Shown: positions 36,890-49,448, numbered from the stretch's first letter. The stretch is 64,000 nt of DNA from Flammula alnicola (GCA_015499995.1 JADNRV010000061.1:186001-250000), one strand, 5' to 3'. The notes: generated from the sequence alone by a model not told the origin. Translations and numbers: made by a program.

Positions 36890-37855
36890 AATTATAAAAT
36901 ATGCAGTACTTGAACGCACAACGCCATAGCTGGGGCGCATATTTTATTCTATGCATACGAAGAAATCTTTTCCGTACTGACTTGTCGTTCATTTGCTGCG
37001 TCTATCTTAGGAAAGACGACAAACAACACAATTGGGAAGTATGTATTTGACCGTGAGCGTCGGACCAAATAGTGAAACTTTCGGGCTGCTGCCTGGATGT
37101 TGACGACGCCAAAATAAGGGACTCAGCCCCAAGTTTAACATTCGAAGTTATTTCCATCCTCTATACTTATCTCGGCTCGATTTGCGACATTCGAGGGCGA
37201 TTGAATCTGGGCGATGACGGGGGCGAACGGACTCCGGAGAGTCGGTGACCGCGAGGCTGCGACCCACTGCAAGATCCAGGCTCGGGTGCTAAATCTTTAT
37301 TACTTTCCAACGTGCTGATCACGGGTATCGAGCTTGAGCGGTTAGAACGGAGGATATCAGTGAGATTTTCCTTTAATAATTCGTATATTCTTCGGATCCG
37401 GAAATTCACTTACAGTCTACTTTCTGTGGTTACATCGGGGGTTAGATGAGACACCAGAACTATTTTTATGGCAGGTACGCCTGCGTGTCAGATGCGTTGT
37501 AAGTCCAATCTATTTCTATATCCAAGGCACCACCTGTCTCATGGCATCAGATTCACATAGCATTGAGGCGGGGAAATGTCTGAAAGCAGATACTCCGCTC
37601 CACATTTCTCGACGCCCTCTCGCAGCTCACTCGTGTGTCAAAAAATAGCACTAGCGTCAAGTCTGGAACAATATATCCTCCAGTAGTCGAGTCGTGATTC
37701 ATTGTAATTCATCGAAAAAGTAATGCCGGATCTCGAATCCAACGGCACTCGCCAGCCGAAAAGTAGGTCAGCCTCCTCTTTTTGTAAAGATTTGGACACA
37801 GGAAACCTATAAGTACGGCGCGCTTTCTTGACTGTGGCCTCAACAGCACACAAAA
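36890..37855. other. intergenic region within the secreted-peptide cluster
   Basis: Nearly 1 kb with no gene I can support. A minus frame at 37167-37409 is Ser/Arg/Pro-rich and has no signal peptide or intron context. Confidence 0.45.
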
Positions 37856-38285
37856 ATGCAATTCCAACTCTTCACTAGCATTCTTCTCTTATTCGTCGCT
37901 CAGGGCCTTGCTGCCCCCAACCCTCAGGAGACTGATCCTGTTCCTATTCGTTGTATGTTGCATATTTCTCTCTCTCTATACATCGCTGAGGCTGTTGTTT
38001 TGTTCATTGCAGGCCATACCGCAGCTGTAAGTTAACATCCATCTCTCAATCACGATGTCCAAGCTCACGAACTGTTCTCTAGGACTGTAAAATCGCAAAC
38101 AAACCATGTGTTGGATAACTTCCTGCTTATTTTATTCCGTCTTTACAGGTCCTCCCACGGACAATTGCTGTGGCCCTTACAATCCTACTATCGGTGGATA
38201 GTAAGTTCTTTCGCGTATAGCATGCCTGGACCTTACTCAACTGATCCTCAGCTGCCGCGCCCCTGAATTGCTGTGCCTCCGCTAA
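37856..38285 (+). CDS. small secreted six-cysteine knottin-like protein 3
   Basis: Exons 37856-37952, 38013-38026, microexon 38083-38086 (GACT), 38149-38200 and 38252-38285 give 66 residues. The signal peptide MQFQLFTSILLLFVAQGLAA is followed by PNPQETDPVPIR. Cysteine spacing is C-x5-C-x5-CC-x10-C-x6-C, with DNCCGPYNP. All junctions have GT-AG ends and the total is a multiple of three only if the 4-nt exon is included. Confidence 0.77.
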
Positions 38286-39285
38286 GTCACCTCAACTGCT
38301 CCACCGAGGCGCCATCATCGAACGGGAACTACTACATTAATTGCTTTGTGTACCTTCGCAATTACATTGTCTTCTATGCTCTAGTTATATGATATTGAGA
38401 ACGGTTTAAAGTTTCAAGTAAAGAATGTCTTAGTGCTTCGAGTCAGCGATGTGGAGCCGACTCCTTGCTTTAACAATGTTGCGATTCCCTAAAGTGCAAT
38501 GCAGGCCAGTCTGCAGTTTCAAAGTGCTCACCCAATGCTTTCCCTGCACTCTTGGACACTGTAACCATGTGGTCAGGCACTGTCATTGTTTCCGAAGAAT
38601 TCAGCGAGATTTAACGACATCAACTGGATCGACTTACTAGACAATTATCACATTATCATTCGAATGACATCCAACTTTCGCACTCAAGTAACTTCGTCGA
38701 AGTATCGAATAGATCAAAGCTGTGCAGCAGCACCGGCCATGAGGAACTAGACCATAGATGTCGCTGAGAAAATAATGGTCCCAGCGCTTATGACCCCTAT
38801 GTACTAGTAAGTAAATCCTGGCGGCAGGGACGCGGAACCAATGCCGATAAAAATAAGAATACACCACAGTTCGCAAATGTCCGAATCAGAAATTCGCACG
38901 CTGAGGTTTTACACGTATTATTGAGCTGATCCAAGAGCTGATCGTGAGGGTTCGCTCACCATTAAACCCATAAGACTTTCGATCTCCCGAACCGAGAATA
39001 CCGGCGCGCTGAAGAGAAACGTGGTACCGTCTGATGCAGTTCCAGTCAAAACGGATCATCACAGGATCATCATTCTGCTGGTGCCATTATGATTGTTGTC
39101 TCCAGCCAACAGCCTGCACACTGCTAATGGCTGCATATTAGAAACCTACGGCACTTGATATGGATCTCTTTCACGGCTATGGAGTATTACTGCCTTCTAG
39201 AAATGCAGTTCAGAAGGCTACTGCGGGCAGTCAGTTCACTGGCATCGTCTTGGCGAGGCACAATGGTCATTCCGATGGGACATGA
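38286..39285. other. intergenic region within the secreted-peptide cluster
   Basis: One kilobase with no recognisable gene. Short frames on both strands lack the signal-peptide and cysteine pattern of the neighbours. Confidence 0.45.
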
Positions 39286-39375
39286 GTGGGTCGTTTAAGC
39301 CCAGTCTTAGCCGTTTCATATATAAATTATAATAGTCAGATTTTGACCGAAAATATCCCACCCCAAAGACCAAAC

Positions 39376-39750
39376 GTGCGCCAACATGCTGTGACTTTAA
39401 CGGCCGTACTTCTACTGCTCGTTTCTGCGAACGCAGTTCTTGCTACTCCCCAAGGTGGAAATCAATGTACGTCCAATAGCTTGCCTTCTGAACTGAACCA
39501 TAAATTCCTTGAAATCAGGTGCCAGTGACTCTGACTGTGATTATGACGCGCTTTATTGCTTTATTATTAGTGCAGATCTAGAGCCGTTAACTTACAGGTG
39601 CCACTGGATATTCGTGTTGCAGAGCTGTACCTTATACAAAGTAAGATACCTCATCCCAGAACTTTTCACGATATGACCAATTAATTTCCTTCTTATTGCT
39701 GCTCAGGTGCTTCAAGTTACCGCCTGGCATTGCTTGCTGAATACGCTAGG
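39376..39750 (+). CDS. small secreted knottin-like protein 4, start codon altered
   Basis: Exons 39376-39466, 39519-39536, 39598-39640 and 39717-39750 encode about 61 residues: a signal peptide (HAVTLTAVLLLLVSANAVLA) and Cys spaced C-x5-C-x5-CC-x7-C-x8-C (GYSCCRAVPYTKC). Here the microexon sequence GACT is fused to exon 2, which ends SDSDC, so one intron is missing. Where all relatives begin with ATG this gene has GTG (39376). The nearest in-frame ATG is 30 codons upstream at 39286 and would put a long non-signal extension in front. Translation may be lost or may start upstream. Confidence 0.6.
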
Positions 39751-40251
39751 GAAAGGTTTCCTGGAGCCAAGAGTCGAGGCGGTTCGCCATGAAATAGCCA
39801 ATCAAGGTTCTGCTACTAAGAATTAATTAGGGAGTGGCTTGCCTGGAACCACACTATTAGTCCATGTTGCCAATTTCTCGTCTTTCTTTAAAATAAAAAA
39901 TGTCCCTGAAGACCAGTTCTCGGAGTGACTTCTTTCTGCGACCGTCGTAAGATCCACAGATGAGACAATATTAGAACCAATATTTACATCGGAAGTAAAA
40001 TATTGCCATTGCATGTGAGGGCCCAAAGAAGCGTCTCACTGAATGTTCCATAAACAATGGTCCGCAATACAAGGGTAGTGGAATCGTTTGCCGCTGAATC
40101 ATTCCTTTCGTAGCTCGAGTGGTCACACCACACCAATCATGCGTGGCGTAAGACTGAGAGCGCGCCAGCGGCCATGGTAAGTAAAGAATTATGTACAGCT
40201 GCGCCAAGACGAAGTCACCCTAAAACTGGTTTTCCTTGGCGCTTCGCAAAG

Positions 40252-40259
40252 TATAAAAG
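40252..40259 (+). promoter_or_regulatory. TATA box of knottin-like gene 5
   Basis: TATAAAAG, a good TATA box about 63 bp upstream of the ATG at 40322. Similar TATA-like sequences precede genes 1 (35509), 2 (36307), 6 (41497) and the minus-strand member (45181-45188 reversed), suggesting strong, shared regulation. Confidence 0.55.
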
Positions 40260-40321
40260 ACCTCAATTTTGTTGTACGAGGCATCTCAAACCTCATAACA
40301 ACGACTTCAAATATCGATACA

Positions 40322-40653
40322 ATGTATAAATTTATCATCAGGGCTATCTTTTTTCTTGCAGCCTCCACGGCTGTAATTGCGACGCCTCAAGCCGGAAAGC
40401 AATGTATGTGCGCAACAATAATTCCTTCTCACCCAGGCTAACACAAACTTATCCAGGCTCCAGCGATACAGTAGGTTTATTGAGCTATGTTCAAGTCATG
40501 TTTTAAACTGGCGTCTAGGATTGCGACTATGGCTATTCGTGCTGCAAAGCGGTACCCTTCCCCAAGTAAGAACCTACCTTTTTGACGTGTCCTCGCTCGC
40601 TGATTCCCTGTGCTCTAAGATGCACGAAGCTTCTCAAGGGTACCGTATGCTAG
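40322..40653 (+). CDS. small secreted six-cysteine knottin-like protein 5
   Basis: Exons 40322-40403, 40457-40470, 40519-40565 and 40620-40653 give 58 residues, the shortest member. The signal peptide is MYKFIIRAIFFLAASTAVIA. Cysteine spacing is C-x5-C-x5-CC-x7-C-x8-C (DCDYGYSCCKAVPFPKC, ending GTVC). The bases GATT that correspond to the microexon are fused to the following exon, so the intron on that side is absent, the mirror image of gene 4. Genes 4 and 5 are each other's closest relatives by sequence. Confidence 0.77.
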
Positions 40654-41572
40654 AGTTGGATATTAATACGGAAGTTTACCAAGTGGATTATTGGGGTGCA
40701 GATTCATCCCAGTGCTATAGATACTAGTCGTTCACCAATGTGATTTTCTTTCGTTCGCAATTCAGCCTAATTCAGCTTCGCCATATTCCTTGCTCAATCA
40801 CAGTAAATCCTTTGTGTCACACTCAACACCTTCTCAAGGATTGCCTACAGATATCTATATAAATAGCATGTTAGGGTCGGCGAGCAATTATGGATGCTGA
40901 ATTGGTGACAAGCGGTCTCAAGCGGTCGGGTAAAATCTGGCGGCGCCCTTGGCATTCCCGTCAAAGCCACTTGGAGTCCGAACTTGAAGCAGGAAGGTCA
41001 CGGATCTGGAGGATTTTTCAATGCCCAATGTATCTTCTCGAGGCCCTTCGGAGTAAGTCAGTACACAAATGAATAGAAATGGAAGAGCGCGGGTGATTCG
41101 AAGGTGAAGGTGTTTGTAACGCAGATAAAGAATGCTTGTATGATTGTATCTGTGCATGATGGCAGATAAATTTTGGAGTGGCAGTTAACTTTTGCCCGCT
41201 GGATTACCTCATAGAAATTTTCTAGGGAATATAAACAGACAGTTACATCCAAATTCATACAGACCAGGGTTTTCCGTTTCACGTACGGATCCTCTTGTGG
41301 ACCGGGCGATTCAAAGTTGAAACTCTGGGAGTAAATCATGCCAAGAGAGAACGTGCATTGGTGCCGCAAAGCATAGCTCGATACGTAGTGCCAAGTAAAT
41401 GTGGGCGGAAGTCCTGACATGGCTGACTGATCCTGGCTGACTCTGATCGGACAGGGGGGAAGACTAAAAAGTCATAGTCTGGCCTGGTGGAAAATCCTAT
41501 AAGAGTTGGACGGGGTTTGAGGACAAAAATCGAACTCACTGTTCATTATTCGACGTTCAACTTTCGTCTAAG
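40654..41572. other. intergenic region within the secreted-peptide cluster
   Basis: Promoter-proximal sequence of gene 6 at the right end, otherwise no supported gene. A short plus frame at 40890-41072 has no family features. Confidence 0.45.
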
Positions 41573-41986
41573 ATGCAATTTAACGCTATTTTCGCGGCAG
41601 CTCTCCTCGCGATCATTCCAGCTGCTCTAGCTATACCCAGCTCGCCTATCGATACAGTCTGTGAGTACTCTCGCCATGTAGACAAGCTATAGTCTGATCT
41701 GACTATGATTAATTTTCATGCTTGCAGGTACCAGTGACTACGTGAGTGGTTCTGCTTCCTCTCTTTTCTAAGTTGTAATTGACGAGTATTCTTATCTAGC
41801 AATGTATATAATCATTACTTAATCACTTGCAAGCCATACTAAATGATCTCTCCTAGGCGGCCCAAAATTGCATTGCTGCGGCTTTGTACCCACTCACCAG
41901 ACGTAATCCATTTTTTCTCTGTGTTAGTAGTTCCCAGATCAACTGACATTTCACGTAGCTGTCTTCCTCTCGACACAGTTTGTTAG
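41573..41986 (+). CDS. small secreted six-cysteine knottin-like protein 6
   Basis: Exons 41573-41660, 41728-41741, microexon 41800-41803 (CAAT), 41857-41902 and 41959-41986 give 59 residues. The signal peptide MQFNAIFAAALLAIIPAALA is followed by IPSSPIDTV. Cysteine spacing is C-x5-C-x5-CC-x8-C-x6-C (LHCCGFVPTHQTC, ending DTVC). The microexon encodes Gln and the first base of the second Cys. The full gene structure is conserved with genes 1-3. Confidence 0.77.
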
Positions 41987-42434
41987 AAAGCAAAAGGTGG
42001 AGATAGTCGAATTTCGTGACGAGCACATGGGTTGGAATTTAAACACGTGTAGCTGGCACTCGCCTTGGGAAGCTCATAAATGATAATAATTCTTTAGCTC
42101 GATCATCGCGCATGAAAGTTCGGAAGCATCATTGTGCTCGAAGGTCGTGCTTTATTGCGTTCTATTGGAAGCTTCGACATGTAAGGTCAGTGAGAGTTCA
42201 GGACAACCCAATTGTTTGGACGTATTCCCGAGAGCATGCGGGTACCACGGAGCTGAGAAAATCTCCATTTGCGGAAATTATTACCCCAGAAGGGAAGAGA
42301 GTGATGAGAGGGTGAAATGCTTGGCGTTGTGACAGCGCAGGTGACATGTTCCCACCAACAATAGCTCCTGGATCCGTACTCACGAAACTTCATACACATC
42401 GGAAATGCAGAGGGTGATGTAAGGATGGTAAAGA

Positions 42435-42978
42435 TCATTCCTGTTTACTAGGACGCCCATCGATATATGTCCCTTCTGGTGTCAATGCATCTAGCAAGGT
42501 AGATCCAGGTGCTATCCTCTGCGCGTCCGTCTCCATTTGATCGCAAACCTCTCCTGGTTTGAGCTTGCGGCAGCTGTCACGGAGTTAGCCTCATGAGACG
42601 TTCATGCGGCCAATGGGTTCCGCCGACGCCTTCAAGAATTGGCCCCACAGCAAGTCCATCCAGGGCTTGACGGACCTAAAATAATCAAGTCAATACGTAA
42701 TGGGCGGTAAACTGAAGGCCAACCGCAACTCACACGTGTCCTAAGAAACGTCGTCGAATGGCATTATGATCACTTAATGGGGACTGGGGTTAATATTGAA
42801 CTCACGACTCCATTTCCACCTGAGACGGGGGTCAGCGACCAATACATCAGAGGACCCAAATCAAACTTACAGTGCAATATGAAATCATCCCGCGCTTCTT
42901 CTGCTGTAATTCAAGGGCGATTGCCCGAGAAATGAGAACCAACAGAGCAGATAGGACGAGCTCGAGGAATTTGGCCAT
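42435..42978 (-). pseudogene. knottin-like family member with frameshifts
   Basis: Read leftwards from ATG 42978: signal-like MAKFLELVLSALLVLISRAI, then exon pieces GTGGAAATGGAGTC, a 7-nt microexon at 42734-42740 (GACACGT), SSPGWTCCG and CRKLKPGEVC, ending at 42435 with a C-terminal extension. These match the intact minus-strand member at 44691-45133. Exon 1 ends in the wrong phase, and after TCCG the frame runs into TGA unless one base is dropped, so at least two frameshifts are present. Confidence 0.55.
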
Positions 42979-44690
42979 TCTAAAGATTCAACGTTTTTCC
43001 CACAAGCTGACCACACTTTAAATACCAAAAGAGTTGTCCAATTGGCTACGAGCTGGAAGTTTGCGCTCAGGTGCCAATTCGATTTTCTTACAGTCATTTT
43101 CAAAATGAAGATCCGTATCACGTTTGAGTTTGACCGACTGAGTCTTGAGTCTTGGCCGAAGCTTGGAAGGGGGACTTGGCAATTGGAACCCTTGTTCGAG
43201 TCGCGGACGTGGTGGGGCCTTGGAAACCCCCTGGGCTAACCTTCAACCCGATTGTGATCAGAATCCGACCGTAATCCGACCGTTACGACAGTCAGTTCGG
43301 CCGTATGGAATAGTCAGTATTCATTTGTAGTTAAGCCTAGAGCGTCCTAGGGCACGTTCTTTGACATCCTGAAAAGCGCGATTGACAAAAGAATGCGATG
43401 ACAAGACGTGAGAGTGAGAGCCCGGCGCCCAGAGGTGAGAGTGGAGTTCGAGTCGAAAGAAATCAGCGGACCACTGTGAGAAAGATCTGTATTTTCGCCT
43501 GTTTTTGGGCGGTTGTCTGTCTGCGCCGCGGAGTTACAGTCTCTCTTGTTGAACGGCGCTCGGGTCATCTTGATCAAGTACCCTTGAGTGTCTCCACGAG
43601 TGAGCCAATTGGTCTGGTGAGCATGCCAGTGGGGCTGGCTTGTTTCTTGTAGGTCAACATTTTTATCTAACTAAGAACCTAAGCACACTCAGGCATGCTT
43701 TCCAACTCGAAAGGTACTTAAATACCACTAAAGTACCAGTAGCTACGGGTGCCATTCAAGGTCCTTCAAGTTGTACGTGTGTCATAGAGCCAGCCAGCAT
43801 GCCATTTTTGGTTCAACCGACTGAGCGGTATGATTTCAAGGCGTCGAGAACAATTTTCAGCTTTAATAATGATACTTAGAAAGACATACTGAAGGGCAGT
43901 TGCGCATCTGGTTTATATACTGTACCAGGGAACCCACCAACTCACGACAGCGCCTACGAAGTTGCCTTTCTTTTCACTTGCAGTAGTATGTCTCTTTATC
44001 CTCCACGCGAGCTCGGTCGCCCAGTCCAAATGCTGCAGAACCTTGCCCCCTGCTACTTAATCCAAAGGTTTTGGTAAGAGTGGGATCGATAATGAGGCTG
44101 GCGAATTTCCCCAGACCACTTCCCCCAGACTCAATCATTCGGCGCAGCCCAATAGAAATTGCAGCACAGCCAACTGGCAACCAGCATGCAGATCTTTAAG
44201 TGTAACCGTAGGTATTCATGTTGAACTTTTGACTACTTACAAGCTGATTGGTATTTTGGTACAGCGCCTCTGTCTTGAATCTGGGTTCGGCGCTAATTTA
44301 AACACCTATCGCGTTCGCCAAAAGCCCGCCAGAATTGCGTATAAGTTGATCGATTCATCCAAATTTCACTCTATACTTACTGGTAACAGGCCCGTTGGAT
44401 TTCGTTGCTACAACTCGCAGATTTTTGGGCAGCTTGGAATTTAAGTATGCCAGTTAGAAAGTGGGTTCTCTGGCCGAATACCATTCTGGAACGTAGTTGC
44501 TTCTACGGCGCGAACGATGCTTGCGCCGGTTAGACAAAACACCCTGAATGAAGAATGACAGGACCCGGGGGGGTAGTTACGCGCGTGGACTGGATCTAGA
44601 TAGAGATACATGTACTCTGCATTTTATTGGGTATCAAAATGCTATCCATATGTTTCTTCTCCCCCTCGTTTCTTAAGTGAAACAATGCTC
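42979..44690. other. intergenic region with possible family relics
   Basis: Mostly unassignable. A plus frame at about 43955-44060 begins like a signal peptide (KLPFFSLAVVCLFILHASS, then KCC), but has no ATG and ends quickly. At 44389-44441 an acceptor and GPVGFRCY resemble exon 4 of the knottin-like genes, with the second Cys of the pair replaced. Both look like decayed copies. Confidence 0.35.
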
Positions 44691-45133
44691 TCAGAGGGCG
44701 CAGACTTCGTCTGGGCCGAGCAATCGGCAGCTGTGAAGACCATGAATTAGAGCTCCGTTTATGATGCGACGAAGATATAGTCATACATTCCGCCGTCACT
44801 GGTGATTGGGCCACAGCAAGTCCAGCCTGTAGGGCCTGCCACAAACGGTCAAAATCAAACTTGAGTAGGATGCTAGGTCAGACTCACAGGTATCCTATTG
44901 TGGATCACGGTAATTTTGTATACTGAGCTATGCTCAGGAAGAAGGGCTAAAGACTTACGACTCCATTTGCGCCTGATAAATAAGAATATAAACGTCAATA
45001 TAGTTTTAGGTATACAAGAGAGGATCAACATACAGCGTGGAACAGTGGTAGAACTCTGAGGACTGGGAACAGCAGAGACTTGTGCTGCGAGAAGAGCCAA
45101 AGATGTGAAGACGAGCGACTTAATACCGAACAT
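44691..45133 (-). CDS. small secreted six-cysteine knottin-like protein, minus strand
   Basis: Exons 45133-45034, 44972-44959, microexon 44894-44888 (GATACCT, 7 nt), 44835-44787 and 44730-44691 join to 69 residues. The signal peptide is MFGIKSLVFTSLALLAAQVS. Cysteine spacing is C-x6-C-x5-CC-x9-C-x8-C (GWTCCGP, CRLLGPDEVC). It is the only intact member on the minus strand. A TATA-like element (TTTTATAG on the plus strand, 45181-45188) lies 50 bp upstream. Confidence 0.76.
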
Positions 45134-45849
45134 TGTGAGGGAGAGATGTTTCTGATGAGACCCCTCCATAACCTCCCAGCTTTTATAGTCGCGACGACGA
45201 GAAGAATCGTATCCCACTTATATCCCCGAATGTTCATACCCGATGATCCGTCGGACCTAAAGGTTATCGGGTGGATCAAGTAATCGTGGGGAGGCACTTA
45301 GACCGCTGGATTGACGCAGAAGTGTCCACATGCAGCACCTGCGGTTGAACCGTAGCGTCGCATAAGCAGTGAAAAGCTTGGAACTTGGCATTAGAATGCT
45401 CGTGTGGTCCAATGTCCTAGACTATTGCATTCTTCAAGCTCCTAAGCGGATAGATCTCGACTTCTATATGAGACTTGGATGTGGAGGCCGGGTGACCCTA
45501 ACTTTAAGCAGTTCCCATGCCACTATTCAGCCAAGATATCTGATAAAACTGGTAAGAATCGCTTGTTTGGAACTTTGATGAGAAAACTTGGAGCGCACCT
45601 TGTTCAAGAATAAGCTATGTAGAGCACCTGAAGCAAGCCCTTTGACTTACTAGCCGCGTAGGCCAGGAGATTCTTGGGAGATTCTAATTGGCAGTGATTC
45701 ATGGAAAAGATGATAGAGGGTTACGTAAGGCAACATTGGTCGAACACCATCACGTGACCATCGCGTCGGATTCAACACCGCCAATTTCAACATCGAAGGG
45801 AAATCCCAACCTTGAACATCGACGACGACGACAAGATAAACATCACCTG

Positions 45850-48371
45850 ATGTCAAGACTACCTCGTCTGCGGAGCTCGTCTCCGGATAGGGTTCACTTG
45901 GGTAGCGACGCAGGCCCATCCTTGCCCTCGAGAGTGCCCGCCAACAGCCTCAAACGAAAAGCGATTATGGAAGAGGATGAAGAAGCTTTGGACCAGCCCA
46001 GGAAGCTACCAGCTGTGGGAGCTAGTCGACCCAATAGACCCCTTCAGCCATCTCGTACAGCTACCAACTTGAGCTCATCCCGCGGTGCAGCCATGCCGAA
46101 GCCACTTACGAGACCTCGAGCACCAACCTTGACCAAATCTGCCAGGGGGACGAGTGCTCCACCTGTGACCTTAAAGCCACCCTCGAAGCCCTCTACTGCT
46201 TCCCGAACGACAGCCGGGAGAGTCGCATCCGGTTCTGGTCCGGTGAGGCCGACAGCCAGTGGTCGGAGCTCGGACGACAAACGATTCAACGAACTCCAAA
46301 CTCAACTTACATCCATCGAAGCTGCCCGAGCAGCCGATGCCGCACGCCTTGCCTCAGATATGGAGGCTGAACGGAATAAGGTCGCCGAACTTCAGGCCAA
46401 CCACCTTGCCCTCTCAAGAGAGCTTGCAACCGCGAAATCACAGGAACTCAACCAGCGCCGTGAGCTCGTCCATGCCTCGGACGAGATTGAAAACCTCAAG
46501 AAGAGGCATAACAGAGAGATCATGGATCTCGAGATGGACGTCAAGAAACGGGATCGCGAAATTCGCGAGGTCAGCGAAGACCTACGGGTTTGTAGGAGTG
46601 ACCTCGAGAGAGAAAGGCAAACCGTCTCGGCTCTGAAGAATACTATCTCACATCAATCCACCACCCACCTTTCCCTTACGACACAAAACCATGCCCTCGA
46701 AGCCCAGTCTGTGGCACTACAGTCCCAAATCGACGTTTATGCACGGACTGTGTCCGATCTCACCCTCCAACTGGAGTCGGCTCAGAAGCAGGTGGAGGAC
46801 TCGAAGAAGGAAGCCATGGAGAGCGAGCTCGTGCGGCGAAAACTCCATAACATGGTCCAAGAGCTGAAGGGAAACATCCGAGTGTTCTGTCGTGTTCGCC
46901 CGGTTTTGCCATCCGACCTCGTCACCTATTCGGCCTCTCTATCGTCGTCAGGATCATCGTCAAGTGGCTCTGAAGGCGGTAGTGTCGATTTCAAGAAGGC
47001 CGGGGAAGAACTCCAGGCAAATATGATATATCCTGATACTCGCGACCACAAAGAAATCGTGGTTGCTTCTTCATCGTCAAGTGCCACCGGACAAGAGAGA
47101 AAGGAAGTCTACAACTTCGAATTCGATCGCGTAAGCTGCTTGCTTTACACCTCGACTCTTTATTTATGCTCATTTCTGGATATAGGTCTTTGAACCGGAA
47201 TGCAGTCAAGCCGAGGTATTTGAAGAAATATCACAACTCGCCCAGAGCTGTACAGACGGTTATAACGTATGTATTTTTGCTTATGGACAAACGGGCTCTG
47301 GAAAGTCGTTCACGATGGAAGGTGGCGCTGTACGTACATCTCTTTCCTTTGAGCTGTTCAATGCTGACGGGAGTTCTCCCCAAAGTCGGATGTCTCTGCG
47401 GGCATGATACCCCGAGCTGTAGAACAGGTGTTCCGCGTTGCTGCTGAGATGAAGAGCAAAGGCTGGGAATATAAGATGGAAGGGCAATTCCTTGAAATTG
47501 TACGTCTAATTACCATCACAATTTGCCTGATCATGCCTCTAATTGCGTTTCACAGTACAACGAAACCATCAACGACCTTCTCGGCAAAGGCGAGTTCGAC
47601 AAGAAGAAACACGAAATCAAACACGATCCCAAAACTGGAAGCACACGGGTCACGGACGTCGAAATCGTTAAGCTCACATCGCCCTCCCAAGTGCGCTCCC
47701 TTCTCGCCATCGCCCAGTCTCGCCGAAGTGTGGCAGCCACTATGATGAACGAGCGCTCATCTCGCTCCCATTCCGTCTTCACCTTGCGCATCAGTGGTGT
47801 CAATGTTGGCATAGAGGGCTGTGCGGGTACGGGCGAGAGGTGCGAAGGCAGCCTGAATCTCGTCGACCTCGCGGGGAGTGAGAGGCTTAATGTCAGCTTC
47901 GCGAACGGAGCGGACAAGGAGAGGGTTAAGGAGACCCAGAGTATCAACAAGAGCTTAAGTGCTCTGGGCGATGTGATCGCTGCGCTCGGAGAGAAAGGGG
48001 AAAAGGGAGGTGACAAACATATTCCGTACCGAAACTCGAAAGTGAGTTGCTAGTTCCCTTTTTTTTCCGTTGAAGCTGGTCTCTCATGATCATTGCTAGC
48101 TTACATATCTGTTACAAAACTCGCTCAGCGGTAATTCGAAGACCCTGGTAAGTCGTCATTGGATTTCATGTTGGTATTTACTGACAGGTGTCCGTCTTAG
48201 ATGGTCCTCAACCTATCACCACTCGCCGCTCATCTGCAGGAATCTCTGACATCCCTGAGGTTTGCCACGAAGGTATGACTACAATATATTTCTATAAACC
48301 TTTTGCTGACTTGGGCTTAGGTCAACAATACGACGATTGGTACCGCGAAGAAGCAGACTCGGACCTCATGA
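45850..48371 (+). CDS. kinesin-14 (C-terminal motor, Kar3/Klp2 type)
   Basis: From ATG 45850 ([17 protein letters not shown]) a basic Ser/Pro/Arg-rich N-terminal tail with likely microtubule binding leads into a coiled coil (about residues 140-340) and then the neck [14 protein letters not shown], diagnostic of minus-end-directed kinesin-14. Motor motifs follow across short introns: P-loop [15 protein letters not shown], switch [12 protein letters not shown], switch [12 protein letters not shown], then [26 protein letters not shown] and [15 protein letters not shown] before TGA 48369-48371. It should move along spindle microtubules in mitosis and karyogamy. The first exon is 1281 nt (45850-47130); exon 2 starts at 47186. 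No defects are seen. It sits inside the secreted-peptide cluster, which appears to have grown around it. Confidence 0.92.
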
Positions 48372-48986
48372 TATATGAATATAATTCATCGGGGTTGGAA
48401 ATCACTCGCATGTACTCTTTAGCTGAACTCTTTCTCGAACCACACCGCGCTTACTTCTTGCGAGACCTTACATTTTTTTATGTTTTACGTTTTTATTTGA
48501 ATGCGATGAATTTACCCATGCCACTATCGAGGGATCTGCACTGTTGATCCCACTGACTTGAATTAATCCAGAACTGAAACCAACCAACACCTTGGGTCAG
48601 AAAGTCCATTGTACGTGATGGAGATGCGGCAGTTTAAGCAGCGGTGAAGGTGAGAATTTGTTGCTTCTTGTTGGTACCAAATGCGCTCATTTCTATTTAT
48701 AGCATCGTACCCAATCCATGTTTACTGCCATCATTGTTCTTCGTGACATGGACAGAACGGGAGAGAACGAGCCTACTGTTGAAGCGAAATTGAAATTCGG
48801 AAACGCGTTGACAGGGATCGACGTGCCCGTTGTCAATTGTCTGAGTATGGAGTGGGGCCTTTCCAGGTCAATTCAAAGGTACATTACACATAGATTCCGA
48901 ACTTGTGCATAAGTATCAGATGTAGCATCGCCAGACCCCAGATTCCAGCCCAAGCTCTCTGAATCGTCTACCTCAGCCTACCACAG
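48372..48986. other. intergenic region with a duplicated upstream block
   Basis: The part at about 48830-48950 (GAGTGGGGCCT, GTGCATAAGTATC) resembles 50640-50730 upstream of relic 9, and less closely 49730-49780 upstream of gene 8. It is the shared upstream region of the right-hand knottin-like genes. No gene is seen. Confidence 0.45.
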
Positions 48987-49448
48987 ATGAAGTTCTCTAT
49001 CATCACCGTTTCTGCCTCCCTTGCATTCTGCTCCCAGGCCTTTGCGATGCCGAGCCCGCAGTCTGACCCCGCGACGAAGATCTGTATGTGAATTTGATTT
49101 TGTCCTGAAAGAGGCTACGATGCTGAAGATTTATATACAGGCACAGTCGATGGGGTACATCTCTAAACTATTTTTATATCATAAAGGGCTGATGGAATTA
49201 ACTGACGAATCTCTCGTTGCCTTCAGCTTATACCATGTGAGTGAATCATTTGGCTCTTCAAGGCTGGGCGAGTATTGACGCATGCCATGAATAGGCCCCC
49301 CCAGGAATCACTGCTGCCCAAAATACACGACTGGTGATATCGGATAGTAAGCGTTCCCTTTTTTTTGGCCATTTGAAAGCTTTGATATTGACAACAACAA
49401 AGTTGCTTGTTCCTGGGAGCGATGTGCATTGCCCCTACCCCAATTTGA
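48987..49448 (+). CDS. small secreted six-cysteine knottin-like protein 7
   Basis: Exons 48987-49083, 49141-49154, microexon 49227-49236 (CTTATACCAT, 10 nt), 49295-49346 and 49403-49448 give 72 residues. The signal peptide is MKFSIITVSASLAFCSQAFA. Mature spacing is C-x7-C-x5-CC-x10-C-x6-C (CPPRNHCCPKY, GYCLFLGAMC). The longer microexon adds two codons before the second Cys. The signal peptide itself contains one extra Cys. Confidence 0.75.
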
